Source of the DNA: Clostridia bacterium | Lineage (GTDB): Bacteria > Bacillota > Clostridia > Oscillospirales > CAG-272 | Direction of reading: 5' to 3' | Assembly: GCA_017508425.1 (NCBI GenBank) | Contig: JAFVYZ010000054.1 | Span: 1-40,533 of the forward strand | DNA: 40,533 bases | Shown here: positions 8,231 through 18,700 of the stretch, in pieces | Layout: every line of letters begins with the position of its first letter | How positions within the stretch are numbered: the stretch's first letter is position 1 | Position numbers and translations under genes: made by a program | Notes under the pieces: model-generated | The model's input: the letters and a program-made list of their open reading frames with translations, nothing else | What the model was told of the DNA's origin: nothing | Databases searched by the model: none

Positions 8231-8770
8231 ATGCTCGAGCGGCGAAGAAAAGCCACGAGAAATCTCACAACGGCGGCTGTTTTGGCGGCACTTGGTGTGG
8301 TTTTTCTCACATTTGGCTCCTTGGTGGAGGTGTTGGATCTTTCCATGGCCGCGATCGCGTCACTGACGGTCGTGTTTGCCGTTGTTGAACTACGGGGAAA
8401 GTATCCCGTCCTCGTATATTTTGTAACGTCCTTGCTTGCATTTTTGCTCTTGCCAAGCAAGACTCCGGTTCTTTTTTACGCTTGCTTTTTGGGATATTAC
8501 CCGATGCTGAAAGCGCTTTTTGAGGGTCGTTTTTCGGCCCCCGTTGCCTGGCTTTTGAAGTTTTTGTGCTTTTTTGTCGGCACGAGTCTGACGGTAGGTC
8601 TTGGCGTAGCGATCCTGTTCCCGCAAGGATTGGTGTGGCAGGCGAGGTATTTGGTCCTTTTGTTGCCGTTGGCCTTTGTTTTTTGGATCTACGATCTGGC
8701 GTTTACGCGCCTTATTACCTTTTATGTGGTGCGACTTCGTCACCGCTTCCGCTTTTTAAACAAGCCGTAA
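8231..8770 (+). CDS. Small integral membrane protein, unknown function
   Basis: The 179-residue protein has about five hydrophobic helices between residues 10 and 170 and a basic C-terminus (VVRLRHRFRFLNKP). The start ATG lies one base after the J-domain stop, so translation is probably coupled. Size and helix layout resemble ECF-transporter S components, but I see no signature that proves it. Its fixed place behind DUF5685 and the J-domain gene suggests it is the membrane partner of that pair. A terminator follows eight bases after the stop. Confidence 0.7.
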   Translation: MLERRRKATRNLTTAAVLAALGVVFLTFGSLVEVLDLSMAAIASLTVVFAVVELRGKYPVLVYFVTSLLAFLLLPSKTPVLFYACFLGYYPMLKALFEGRFSAPVAWLLKFLCFFVGTSLTVGLGVAILFPQGLVWQARYLVLLLPLAFVFWIYDLAFTRLITFYVVRLRHRFRFLNKP

Positions 8771-8778
8771 AAATATGA

Positions 8779-8809
8779 GCCGCAACGTGCTTTCGCGTTG
8801 CGGCTTTTT
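8779..8809 (+). terminator. Intrinsic terminator after the J-domain operon
   Basis: GCCGCAACG and CGTTGCGGC form a 9-bp stem with an 8-base loop, followed by TTTTT. Confidence 0.93.
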
Positions 8810-8817
8810 GTGATGAC

Positions 8818-8846
8818 TTGACAAAAATATTGTAATATGTTATACT
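8818..8846 (+). promoter_or_regulatory. Sigma-A promoter for the CNNM operon
   Basis: TTGACA (8818-8823) and TATACT (8841-8846) with a 17-base spacer lie about 50 bases before the first CNNM gene and directly after the previous terminator. Confidence 0.87.
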
Positions 8847-8894
8847 TACAGTTAAACACATTCAAAACTACAAATAAAGGAGTTGGTTTTTTTC

Positions 8895-10223
8895 ATGGAC
8901 AGTAGTACAATACCCTTATGGATTGTGTTTGTGATTTGCATCGTAGGCGGTGCGTATTTTGCGGCAACCGAGAGCTCGTTCTCGGCGGTCAACAAAATTA
9001 AGATCAAGGCATTGGCGGATGACGGCAATAAGCGCGCACGCGGTGTTTTGTGGGTGGTCAATCGTTTTGACAAGGCCCTCACCACGCTTCTTGTGGGCAA
9101 CAACGTTACCAAAATTGCCGCAGCATCGGTGGCAACGCTGATCGCGACCCGTTTGTTTGAAGGAAAGTACGATACCAATTCCTTCGGCTTTTCGGTAGGG
9201 TGCAGCGTGGCGAGCACGGCGGTGATCTTTTTGCTCAGCGAAATGATTCCGAAGAGCTTTGCCAACGACCGCAGCGAGAGCGTATCCTTGTTTTTCCAGG
9301 GCTCTCTTCGCATGCTGATGAAGCTCCTTGCGCCCATTGCAGGCTTTTTCGGTCTGATCTCGAATGCGGCGTCCAAGGCCTTTGCCAAGAAAGAGGCCGA
9401 GCCCTCGATCACCGAGGATGAGCTTCTTGAGATCCTTGACACCGTCGAGGAGGAGGGCGTGGTCGATGAGGAGCAGGGCGATATGCTTAAGTCGGCGTTG
9501 GAATTCGGTGACACCGTGGTCGGTGATATTATGACAATGCTGCGCGATATCGAGATGTTGAACATCTCTTCGAGCACGGAGGAGGTCCTGGCCGCGATCC
9601 GCGAGACCAACTACTCGCGCATTCCCGTGTATGCCGGCGACGTCAACCGCATTATCGGTACGCTCCGAGTCCGTAATTTTTTGGCGGAATACCGTCGCAA
9701 CCCCAAAATCACGTTGCGCGCGGTGCTCTCCAAGCCTCACTTTGTGACGGAGGATGCGAAGATCGATGATCTTTTGACCGATATGCGCCAACACAAAAAC
9801 CATATGGCCATTGTTCGTGATAAAAACAAACGTGTGATGGGTCTTGTCACCATCGAGGACATTCTCGAGGAGTTGGTCGGCGAGATCTTTGATGAGGAAG
9901 ACGTGGTTGACCAAAATTTCCAAGCGCTGGGCGGCAACCGCTACCTTGTCAATACGCATATGAAGCTCGGGACGCTCTATGAGCGTATCGGTGCAAGCGA
10001 GGCTCCCGATCGTTTGGCCGGAAAGCCCTTGCTTTCCTTGATGCTTGAAACCCTTGGGCGTTTGCCCGAGGTGGAGGAGTCCTTTGTGATCGGTGACCTT
10101 GAGTTTACCATTGAGACGGTGGAAAATCAGCGTCCCACCAGCGCATACGTGTATTTGCTGGATGAGCAGGAGCTTGCCAGGCGTGCCGCCGAAGCCGCCG
10201 AAAAGGAGGTGGGCGCACAATGA
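8895..10223 (+). CDS. Hemolysin-family CNNM/CBS-domain membrane protein (CorC-like)
   Basis: The 442-residue protein has the standard order of the TlyC/YtfL-type family. A CNNM transmembrane domain (about 1-185, with AATESSFSAVNKIKIKALADDG and LLVGNNVTKIAAAS) is followed by a CBS pair (about 205-330, with TNYSRIPVY and VTIEDILEELVGEIFDEED) and a CorC_HlyC domain (about 345-430). Relatives export or control Mg2+ and other divalent ions; hemolytic activity is not implied. The ATG at 8895 is 12 bases after AAAGGAG, a long spacing, and a TTG at 8883 lies too close to that site. It overlaps the next paralogue by four bases. Confidence 0.93.
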   Translation: MDSSTIPLWIVFVICIVGGAYFAATESSFSAVNKIKIKALADDGNKRARGVLWVVNRFDKALTTLLVGNNVTKIAAASVATLIATRLFEGKYDTNSFGFSVGCSVASTAVIFLLSEMIPKSFANDRSESVSLFFQGSLRMLMKLLAPIAGFFGLISNAASKAFAKKEAEPSITEDELLEILDTVEEEGVVDEEQGDMLKSALEFGDTVVGDIMTMLRDIEMLNISSSTEEVLAAIRETNYSRIPVYAGDVNRIIGTLRVRNFLAEYRRNPKITLRAVLSKPHFVTEDAKIDDLLTDMRQHKNHMAIVRDKNKRVMGLVTIEDILEELVGEIFDEEDVVDQNFQALGGNRYLVNTHMKLGTLYERIGASEAPDRLAGKPLLSLMLETLGRLPEVEESFVIGDLEFTIETVENQRPTSAYVYLLDEQELARRAAEAAEKEVGAQ

Positions 10224-11545
10224 AGACCGGATATTTTGCAACCCATTGGAACGAAATGTGGTGGGCATACGTCGTGATCTTCGTGATGGTATGCCTGTCC
10301 GCGTATTTCTCCGCATCCGAGATCGCGTTTAACTCCGCCAATAAAATGCGTCTTCGCCGTGCCGCCGAGGAGGGCTCGCGTACGGCCAAAACGGCATATG
10401 CGATCGCGGAGAACTTCACCCTCTCGCTTTCTACGATCTTAGTGGGCAATAACCTTGCCAACATTGCGGTATCGACCTGCTCGACCCTGATCGTGATGGA
10501 TCTTTTCCTGCCCGAATTGGCGGGCGTGGCCTCTTTTATTGCCACGATTGTCGTCACCGTCGTTATTTTGATTTTCGGTGAGATCGTGCCCAAGGTTCTC
10601 TCTAAGCAAAATGCCGATACGGTAGCACGTGTGGTGGCATTTCCGACGCGCCTTCTTACGGTGCTGGTCAGCCCCATTGTTTTTATCGTAATGGCATTGC
10701 TCTTCGTGCTTCGTAAGCTCTGGGGCAAGGATCGCGCTGACAGCGACCCGACGGTAACCGAGCAGGAGCTTTCTTCCATTATTGAAACGGTTGAGGAGGA
10801 GGGCGTGATCGACGAGGAGCAGGGCGAGCTGCTGCAGTCGGCTCTTGAGTTCCACGACATTACCGTAGAAAAGATCATGACCCCCCGTATCAATATGACG
10901 GCGTTTGATATCGACGACGAGGAGGCACTGCGTGCTCTTGTCGGCGATGCGACGCAATTCTCACGCATTCCTGTTTATGAGGGGAGTGTCGATAACATCA
11001 TCGGTGTGCTGTCTTTGAACCGCTATTACAAGGCGACGCTCGACGATCCCGCGCCTGACGTTCGTTCGATCTTGATGAAGCCCCCGAAGCTCCACAAAAC
11101 CATGAAGCTGCCGGCAGCTTTGGCGCGCTTGCGCGAGAGAAAGATGCATTTGGCGATCGTGATCGATGAATTCGGCGGCACGCTTGGCGTGGTGACGATG
11201 GAGGATATCCTTGAGGAGCTGGTGGGTGATATTTGGGACGATACCGACGTTATTGTTACCGAATGCTACCCCACGGGTGAAAACACCTATGAGGTATCGG
11301 GTGAGATGAACATCGAGGATTGCTTTGATGAAGTGGAATTCAAGGTTCCCGATGACTTTAGCTGCGAATATACCACGATGGGGGGCTGGGCTGTGGAGAT
11401 GCTCGAGGCCAATCCGCACGTGGGTGACAGCTTCAGCTATGAAAATCTCTTTGTCATCGTGTCGGGCATGGAGGAGGAACGCGTGACTAAGCTTACGCTC
11501 TTTGTCAAGCCCGAGCCCCAGAATGAGGACGAAGAGGAGCTTTAA
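10220..11545 (+). CDS. Hemolysin-family CNNM/CBS-domain membrane protein, second copy
   Basis: The 441-residue paralogue of the preceding protein has the same order: CNNM membrane domain (SASEIAFNSANKMRLRRAAE, then LVGNNLANIAVST), CBS pair (TQFSRIPVYEGSVDNIIGVL and VTMEDILEELVGDIWDD) and C-terminal CorC_HlyC domain. Its start overlaps the upstream stop (ATGA), so the two are translationally coupled and may form a heterodimer, since CNNM proteins are dimers. The sequences differ widely, so this is an old duplication, not a recent one. A DtxR-like metal regulator follows 23 bases later, which supports a role in divalent metal homeostasis. Confidence 0.93.
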   Translation: MKTGYFATHWNEMWWAYVVIFVMVCLSAYFSASEIAFNSANKMRLRRAAEEGSRTAKTAYAIAENFTLSLSTILVGNNLANIAVSTCSTLIVMDLFLPELAGVASFIATIVVTVVILIFGEIVPKVLSKQNADTVARVVAFPTRLLTVLVSPIVFIVMALLFVLRKLWGKDRADSDPTVTEQELSSIIETVEEEGVIDEEQGELLQSALEFHDITVEKIMTPRINMTAFDIDDEEALRALVGDATQFSRIPVYEGSVDNIIGVLSLNRYYKATLDDPAPDVRSILMKPPKLHKTMKLPAALARLRERKMHLAIVIDEFGGTLGVVTMEDILEELVGDIWDDTDVIVTECYPTGENTYEVSGEMNIEDCFDEVEFKVPDDFSCEYTTMGGWAVEMLEANPHVGDSFSYENLFVIVSGMEEERVTKLTLFVKPEPQNEDEEEL

Positions 11546-11568
11546 TATCTTGAAAGGGAGGGAAGACT

Positions 11569-11952
11569 GTGGCGATTCACGAATCGGGTGAAAATTACTT
11601 AGAGCAAATACTGATCCTTTCGCGCCAAAAAAACAAGGTACGTGCCGTGGATCTTTGCACCGCGCTCGGTTTTTCCCGCCCTACGGTGAGCGTTATGCTA
11701 AGGCACCTGCGCGCAAACGGCTTTGTTGCCGATGCCGAGTCGGGAGGGCTTGCCCTGACCGAAAAGGGGTTGGCTGTAGCGGCGCGTATGTATGAGAGGC
11801 ATTGCCTGCTTGCCGAGGCCTTGATGGCGCTCGGGGTGTCGCGTGATACGGCGCTGGAGGATGCCTGTAAGATCGAGCACGATCTCAGCGATGAGACCGT
11901 GGCTTGTCTCAAAGCCTATCTTGAGAGGTTGAGAAGCGATGAAGCACGTTGA
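11569..11952 (+). CDS. DtxR/MntR-family metal-dependent transcriptional regulator
   Basis: The 127-residue regulator has an N-terminal winged helix (about 5-62, recognition helix around [12 protein letters not shown]) and a dimerisation domain (about 65-125), with no C-terminal SH3-like domain, so it has MntR size. By alignment with MntR and DtxR from memory, the metal ligands are Asn9, Glu12, His78, Cys100, Glu103 and His104 ([10 protein letters not shown]). Cys at the fourth position resembles iron-sensing DtxR (Cys102) more than manganese-sensing MntR (Glu99). The start is GTG with AAAGGGAGG upstream. It probably controls metal uptake or the adjacent CNNM genes. Confidence 0.9.
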   Translation: MAIHESGENYLEQILILSRQKNKVRAVDLCTALGFSRPTVSVMLRHLRANGFVADAESGGLALTEKGLAVAARMYERHCLLAEALMALGVSRDTALEDACKIEHDLSDETVACLKAYLERLRSDEAR

Positions 11953-12397
11953 TATTTACACCGACGGCGCGTGCAGGGGAAACCCCGGACGAGGCGGATG
12001 GGGTGCGATTCTTGTATATGGCACCCGTGAAAAGGAGCTGTCGGGGGGCGAGCCTCATACCACCAACAACCGGATGGAGCTTTTGGGCGTCATCGCGGCG
12101 CTTGCGGCGCTCCGTGAGCCCTGTGAAGTGACGTTGACGTCGGACTCGAGCTACGTGGTGAATTCGGTCAACAACGGTTGGGTTGAAAATTGGCGCGCAC
12201 GCGGTTGGCGAAAGGCCGACAAGAGTCCTGCGCTGAACGTGGATCTTTGGGAGCAGCTGCTGGGGCTCCTTGCCAAGCATACGGTTACCTTTAAATGGGT
12301 GCAGGGGCATGCGGGTCACCCCTATAACGAGCGCTGTGACAAGCTTGCAACGGCCTTTGCCGATAGTTTTCCCGTTGAGGAAGTCGGAAAAGAGTGA
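11939..12397 (+). CDS. rnhA: Ribonuclease HI
   Basis: The 152-residue enzyme cleaves the RNA strand of RNA-DNA hybrids in the cytoplasm. All catalytic residues are visible: Asp9 ([11 protein letters not shown]), Glu47 (NNRMEL), Asp69 (TSDSSYV) and Asp134 (ERCDKLA), with His124 in the flexible loop (QGHAGH). The basic handle of E. coli RNase HI is present ([19 protein letters not shown]). Length is normal. The start overlaps the regulator gene by 14 bases, so it is expressed from the same operon, which ends at a strong terminator 33 bases downstream. Confidence 0.98.
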   Translation: MKHVDIYTDGACRGNPGRGGWGAILVYGTREKELSGGEPHTTNNRMELLGVIAALAALREPCEVTLTSDSSYVVNSVNNGWVENWRARGWRKADKSPALNVDLWEQLLGLLAKHTVTFKWVQGHAGHPYNERCDKLATAFADSFPVEEVGKE

Positions 12398-12430
12398 ACA
12401 AACGATATCCCGTAAATAGAGCCCTTGAAA

Positions 12431-12467
12431 GAGGCGCGGATCCGGTCGGATCCGCGCCTCTTTTCTT
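12431..12467 (+). terminator. Intrinsic terminator of the CNNM-rnhA operon
   Basis: GAGGCGCGGATCC, loop GGTC and GGATCCGCGCCTC form a perfect 13-bp stem followed by TTTTCTT. It lies 33 bases after rnhA. Confidence 0.95.
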
Positions 12468-12627
12468 GATTTTTACGTCACGTGTCTCGATGTTGATGTA
12501 AAGGGTGCTTCGGATCGTCAAGCGCCTGCTTTTTGAGGCCGTTTTTTGAGGAGGAAACGGGCTTTGTCAAACTGCATAATTTGGCACTTTTGTTTTTGGT
12601 TGAAATCGCGAAATTGCAAAGGAGGCA

Positions 12628-12656
12628 TTGACTCCAAAAGAAAAAGAATATATAAT
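12628..12656 (+). promoter_or_regulatory. Sigma-A promoter of the giant beta-helix protein gene
   Basis: TTGACT (12628-12633) and perfect TATAAT (12651-12656) are 17 bases apart. Transcription would start near 12663, giving a leader of about 90 bases. The stretch 12468-12627 before it shows no gene or clear signal. Confidence 0.85.
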
Positions 12657-12671
12657 GTATTTGTAACTTTC

Positions 12672-12751
12672 TTCGTTTGAACACAAAACGTTCACAAACG
12701 AACAGAAGGGGCGGGTGAGAGTCCTGCCAAGTACAGGAAAAGGAGATTTTC
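12672..12751 (+). other. Structured 5' leader of the giant protein mRNA
   Basis: Within the predicted leader, TTCGTTTG (12672) pairs with CAAACGAA (12695-12702), extended by GAAC/GTTC with a bulge. A second stem pairs GGCGGG with CCTGCC, and an alternative CCTG/CAGG pairing ends just before the AAAAGGAG ribosome binding site. The overlapping pairings could act as a switch or stabilise the mRNA; I do not recognise a known riboswitch. Confidence 0.4.
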
Positions 12752-12753
12752 TT

Positions 12754-15700
12754 ATGAAGAAACAACTGCGTTTGGTTCTCTTCGTGCTCATCATCGCAAC
12801 GCTTGCGTTGATGACGGTCATCGGTGTCAGCGCGGCAACCGACGGTGCCGACGTGCGCGAGGATGGACACTATTACGAGGTCGTAAGCAGTGCCGACGGG
12901 GCAACCCCCAAGTACTATACGACTTTGGCGAGCGCTGTCGCGGCAATCGACGCCGACGGTTATACCGTTACGGTGCTTGGTGACGTGACCGAGCCTGCCG
13001 CTACGCTTGGTAAGGCGTTTGCTTACACCATCAGCGGCGGCCAGACGGGTGCTACGATCACGTTCAGCTCAAAAACGAGCGATGCATTGATCGTTGCTAC
13101 GGCCGGCAAGGTAACGCTGGATAACGTGACCCTCGCTTGCAATGCCGGTGTCAGCTCGAAATACGTGGTTCATATAAACGGCGCAACCGAGTTTGTACTT
13201 AATAACGTTGTAACGAGTGTTGCCGTAACCGACAATACGGTGTATGCCGCTAAGGCAACGGCCTTCACTGTTTCGGGCGCGAAGACCGACATCAGCGGTG
13301 CCGCAAAGGGATTTTATGATCCGAAGGCTAACGTTGCCACTACGGTGACGATCACGGACGGTAAGATCACCTCCGGCGGATACATATTCCGACTCAGCGG
13401 CAAGTTAACGGCTTCTCTTTCCGGCGGCGAGCTGATCGGCGGCGCGGGCAACGATATGTTCCTTACTCAAAGATACGCTGCGAACAGCGTGCTGGACATT
13501 TCCGGCGCGACTGTGATGCCTGCCGAGGGCAAGAGCGTGTTCAACCTTCAGGTAGCGGTAACCGTTACCTTGGGTGCGGATGCGAAGATCTGGGCAAACG
13601 ATGCGGCTATCTTTGCCAAAATGAACAAAGGCGGTACCGTTGCCGTAAGCGGCGCGCAGATCCACCTCAAGGGCGAGAACGGTATGCTTTACGAGGCGGG
13701 TGAGGCCACGGGTACCGTGACCACCAACAGCGGTAAGATCTATATGCATACAGGGGCGCAGCTTCCTGCCGAGGCATTGGATACCGTGTTTGACTGGACC
13801 AAGCTTACCTTTGTGGTAGCGGGCTTCAACGGCCAGCTCGAGCTGACGGAGGCGGGCACGTACAATTTCGCATCTCCCGCGGACGTTGGTGTGCTTATTG
13901 CGGATGCGGCGAAAAAGCCGTTTGAGTCTGCACGCTTTGAGGGCGTGACGGTTGAGGTCGATATCGATGTCTCCTCTTGGATCCCGCTTATTATTAACGG
14001 CGAGGGCGTTATCGTGAACGTTACCGCAGGTGAATACCGTCTTGTTGACGGTGAGAGCTTTGCAACGCTTATTGCGGGCACGCTGAACATTTCGGGCGGT
14101 AGCTTTTATGCAACCAACGGCGATGCCTTTGTCCCCGTGCAGGGCGGTAGCCTGAGCATTTCGGGCGGTACGTTCTACGGTACTGCGGGTGTGGTGCTTC
14201 TGCCTGTAACGGGTGGTAGCCTGAGCATTTCGGGCGGTACGTTTACCGATGTAACGCACGCTATCAACGCTACGGACGGTGCGATCACGATCTCCGGCGG
14301 TACGTTTGCGAACGTGACGCACGCCATCGACGCCACGGGCGGTACGATCGCGGTCACGGGCGGTAGCTTTACGCTGAAGGGCTTTGCGGATACTGCTACC
14401 GATGCTGCGTTCCTGAAATATACGGGTGAAGCGGCTGTCGTGATCGGTGCGGCTGACGGCACCACGGGTCCCTCGATCGTGCTTGGCGCATCTGCGGGCG
14501 TCACCGCGTTTGCCAAGGGCATTGTGATTACGAAGGATGCTGTTGAGCTTACCGTAAACGCGGGCTCGTTTGTTACCGATGGTTCCGCGAACGTTATTTT
14601 TGATCTTCCCGCTACGATCGCAAAGCTTGAGATCAAGGGCGGTAGCTACACTATTACAGGTGCGGGTGCCGTACTGTTTTCGAGCGCTTTGGACCGCGAA
14701 AATTGCGGCGTGACGATCACAGGCGGTACCGTGACCGTTGCCAACGGAGCGATCATTCCCACATTTAATTATATTGAAAGCTCCGCGCTTTCGCTTGTGC
14801 TTGAGGGTATGGTACAGTACCGTATCACCAAGGCGGGCAATTACACCTTCTCCAGACCCGTAGAAATCTACGATCTGATCAAAGCATATTTTACGACCTC
14901 CGTCACCATTTCCGGTGAGGAAGCCGAGTGGATTCCCCTTGTGCTCGACTGCGCCGATGCAGTTTTGACCGTTACGGGTGGGGAATATGAATATGACGGT
15001 GATTTCTTCGTCGTCAATGCCGGCACCTTGAACATTGCGGGCGGCAAATTCAACGCAATGGGCGATAATCTGATCGTGGTCAACGGCGGTAAGCTGAACG
15101 TCACGGGCGGCGAATTTGAAAACATCCTCTACGGCGTTTTCATCAACGGCGGTGAGGTCGTGATCTCGGGCGGTAACTTCACTGCCGGTCGCCCCAGCGC
15201 ACAGCTTGTGAGCGTAAGGGGCAATGCGAAGCTGACCATTACCCCGAATGCCGATGGCGGCGCGGAGCCGAGACTTTATTTGCCCAAGGATGAGAAATCG
15301 TTTGCCGTGCGTGTAACAAGTGCGGCAAACGGTGCTGAGATCAACATCAGCGGCGGTTACTTCGGTAACGCCGGTGCCAACGGCACGTATTATACATTGT
15401 CTCTTGAGGCCGCAGCCATTGCGAACATTACAGGCGGTACCTTTGTCGGCGGTCACAGTGGTTGTGCCATTCAAGTTAAAGGTACGGGTGCGGTGCTCAA
15501 CCTTTCGGGCACTGCCACCATGTACGGCTTTAAGAACATCATCGCTTCGGGCGATGTGACCGTAAACGTTTCGGGCGGCTTCTTCAATCCTCTTACAAAC
15601 CTTTCTACCGGTAAGATCACGCAGGCCAAGTGCCGCTTGATCGAGATGACGAGCGAGGTTGCTAAGGTGAATGTTTCGGGCGGTACGTTTAACAACTTCC

Positions 15701-18700
15701 TCCAGGCGTTCAACTTCACCGCTCCCGCAACCCTGACCGTTACGGGTGGTACGTTTATTCCGAGAACCAGCCACGCAGACACTGAGGTGGATGCATTTAT
15801 TAACTGCACGGCCAATGCTCTCGGTGCCGTTATCGTGATCGGCGATGAAGAGACCGGGGCGGGTCCCGTCGTCAATCTCGGCTATGTTGCGTCCGGTAAT
15901 ACAAAATACCCTGACTCCAGCTATACCAAGCTTTTCAACTTCCTTTGCAACAACGTTGATCTAACCGTTTATGCGGGTGAGTTCATTGCACAGGATGCCA
16001 AGAACGAGATGTTCGTTTTGAACAAGCCCAAGGCGCTTAACATTCTTGGCGGTAGCTTTTCCATCACGGGCTCCGGTACGCAGTTGATTTCCGATGAGCT
16101 TCTTGCAAACAGCAAAACCACGCTTCAAAATATTACCGTGATCGTTCGTGACGGCGCGGCGTTCCCCGATATTAGTACTGAGGTCAACAAGACCATCACG
16201 CTTGTGCTTGCCGGCGACGTCAAGGAAATTGAGGTTCGTACAGGCACGCACGTTGTTCGAAATCTTGATGATATTTACGGTATCATCCGCTCGATCTACA
16301 AGGAGGTTACCATTGAGAAGCCTGCTGCCTCCGGTTGGATCCCCTTGCACATCAACGGCAAGGACGCCAGCGTTACGCTTGAAAACGTAATTGACAATTA
16401 TTCGGGTGAATATTTCGTGCGCGTTACCGAGGGTACGCTTATCATCAACGGTGGTGAATTCTCGGCCTTGGCGGGCGAAAAGCTCTTTGATGTGTGCCCC
16501 TATCCCGTTGTGGATGGCGAGCAGCACGTTACGCTCACCTTCAATGGCGGTTATTACAGCGCCGTGGGTGTATCCAGCTACATTTTGGCCATCGCAGAGG
16601 GTGTCAACACCTCGGGCATTTCGATGACGGGTGCGAATCTCTACGTTGCCGAGTTCGGTAGCGCTCCTGTCCAGGTTGACTTTACGATGACCGATAATAC
16701 CATCGAGGTCCACGGCCTTTCGGGAATTACCCTGAAGCAGGCCGGCGAGTACACCATTGCCTCGGCATCCGACCTTACGGCTCTTGTGGAAAGTGCGCTT
16801 CTTGACAGCTTTGATAGCGAAAAGCTCAAGGTTGAAATTTACACCTGGGTACCGATCCACCTTGATAATAAGGATGCGATCCTGAATGTTACGGGCGGTC
16901 AATATGCAGGTGGTGCACCTTTCTTCTTCAAGCTCTCCGCTGGTACGATCAACATCACGGGCGGTAAGTTCAACAACTCCGTCGGCGATATGATCCAATT
17001 GGTAGGTACGGGTACGCTTAACATCAACCTGCCCACCTACGACACCTCTCACGGCTTTACCTCGCAGGGTAGCATGATCTACGTAGCCGGTGCGGCCAAT
17101 TCGAGCATTACCATTCAGGGCGGTCACTTTGTGTCGAGATTACCCGATACGACCAATGATGAGACCAAGGCGTTTATTTTCTTCGACGACAGCGAAAGAA
17201 GCTCGTCGGGCTCGACCTTGGTGATTGAGGACGGTCACTTTGAGGCGACGCGCATCCTGCGCGTGGATGCCACGGGCGTTGAAGTGACGATCAAGAATGG
17301 CGAATTTGTCAGCGATTACTTTATTGATAACGATCTCGTTACCGAGCGTGCCGAGAACGCCAATATGTTTGCGGTCCACGGTCAGTATTCGAAGCTGAGC
17401 ATTTTGGACGGTACGTTCGATAATAAGGACGGCAACTACCTCTTCGTGCTGGAATACTTTGCAGAGGCTGTGATTGACGGCGGTCAATTCAACGGCTCCG
17501 GTTGGGCTCAGCTGAGTGACTTTGCTACTCTTACCGTAAATGCCAACGAGGATCTTGAAAAGACCCCTGTGTTCACCGATACCGGTGCACTGGCTCTTGG
17601 CGATTACATTATAGTTGACAAAAATGCGACGCTGCTTCTCAATGCCGGCACCTTTACGGCCGGTACGTCCGAGTACTTTGTACTTACGGCAAAGCAGGGT
17701 ACGGTTACTGTAAACGGCGGTACCTACAAGGGCTCGCTCTTCAACGTGTGCGATGCTTGTGTTATGCTCCTGAATGACGGTACCTTTACGGCCACCGGCA
17801 AAGAGGGCGCACTCTTCCGCTTTGAGGGCGCGGTTACGGCTACCAATCTTACGCTCTCCAAGGAGCTCAACTTTACGGTTGAAAAGAACGCTGCTATCAT
17901 CGATACTACGCTGGGCGCCGAAAGCGTCAAGGCGTTGCTTGCAAATGCCAACATCACGGTAACCGATTACACGAAGATCGCGGCTTATCTCCCCTCGAGC
18001 ATTACCTTTGCCACCGAGGCGGATCTTGTAAGCTTTGTGAAGTCTTACCTGCCCGAAGGCAAGGTGACCTTCCTGCTTGAGAATCCCGTTTGTGGCGTTG
18101 TGGTTTATGGCGAGAGCAACATCTTTGTCACGGGTGGTAACTGGACCTTTGAGGGTGACCATCTCTTCAAATTCATGGCTCCGGCCTCGCTGACCATCAC
18201 GGGCGGTAACTTCTCGATCACCAATGGCGGTCTGATATACGCCGCAAACGGTGCCGTTGTAATTACCATTGGCGATAAGGATAATGCCGAGCTTTGCCCC
18301 ACGGTTTCGATCACCAACGGTTTGAAGGCTCTGCTTTACGTCGAAGGTGCGGGCACTGCGATCACCATTTACAACGGTAATTTCACGGCAAACGACTTCC
18401 CGGATTTCAATATGTTCACCTTCTATACGCAGAGTGCAACGGTTGAGATCTTCGGCGGTACCTTTACGGTGACCAAGGGCTCGCATTACGACGAGGAAAC
18501 GGGCACCCAGCTTTTGCACGACACCTCCTTGTTCTATCTTGAACGCTACTATGTGGACGGTGTGGCAAAGACCGATGGTAAGGCGGACATCACCATTCGC
18601 GGCGGTACCTTTAGCGGTCCTCGCATTGTGTTCTACTATTATTCGGGCGGTGAATTGAATATTTATGACGGCAACTTCGTCAGCAATGCGTATGCTTACA

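Noticed and set aside
8916-10316. Minus-strand frame of 466 codons opposite the first CNNM gene
   Set aside because: It has no start signal or family resemblance, and the plus strand has clear CNNM and CBS motifs.
14080-14380. Regularly spaced repeats suggesting a CRISPR array or minisatellite
   Set aside because: The repeats keep a 21-23 codon period, encode the SGGTF coil motif and lie within a continuous coding frame. Spacers are related to each other, unlike CRISPR spacers.
13405-15774. Open reading frame of 789 codons on the minus strand inside the giant gene
   Set aside because: It is Arg/His/Asn-rich with no family motif or ribosome binding site and mirrors the repetitive beta-helix coding frame on the plus strand. 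The same applies to minus-strand frames at 15961-17127, 17140-19146 and 19438-20526.
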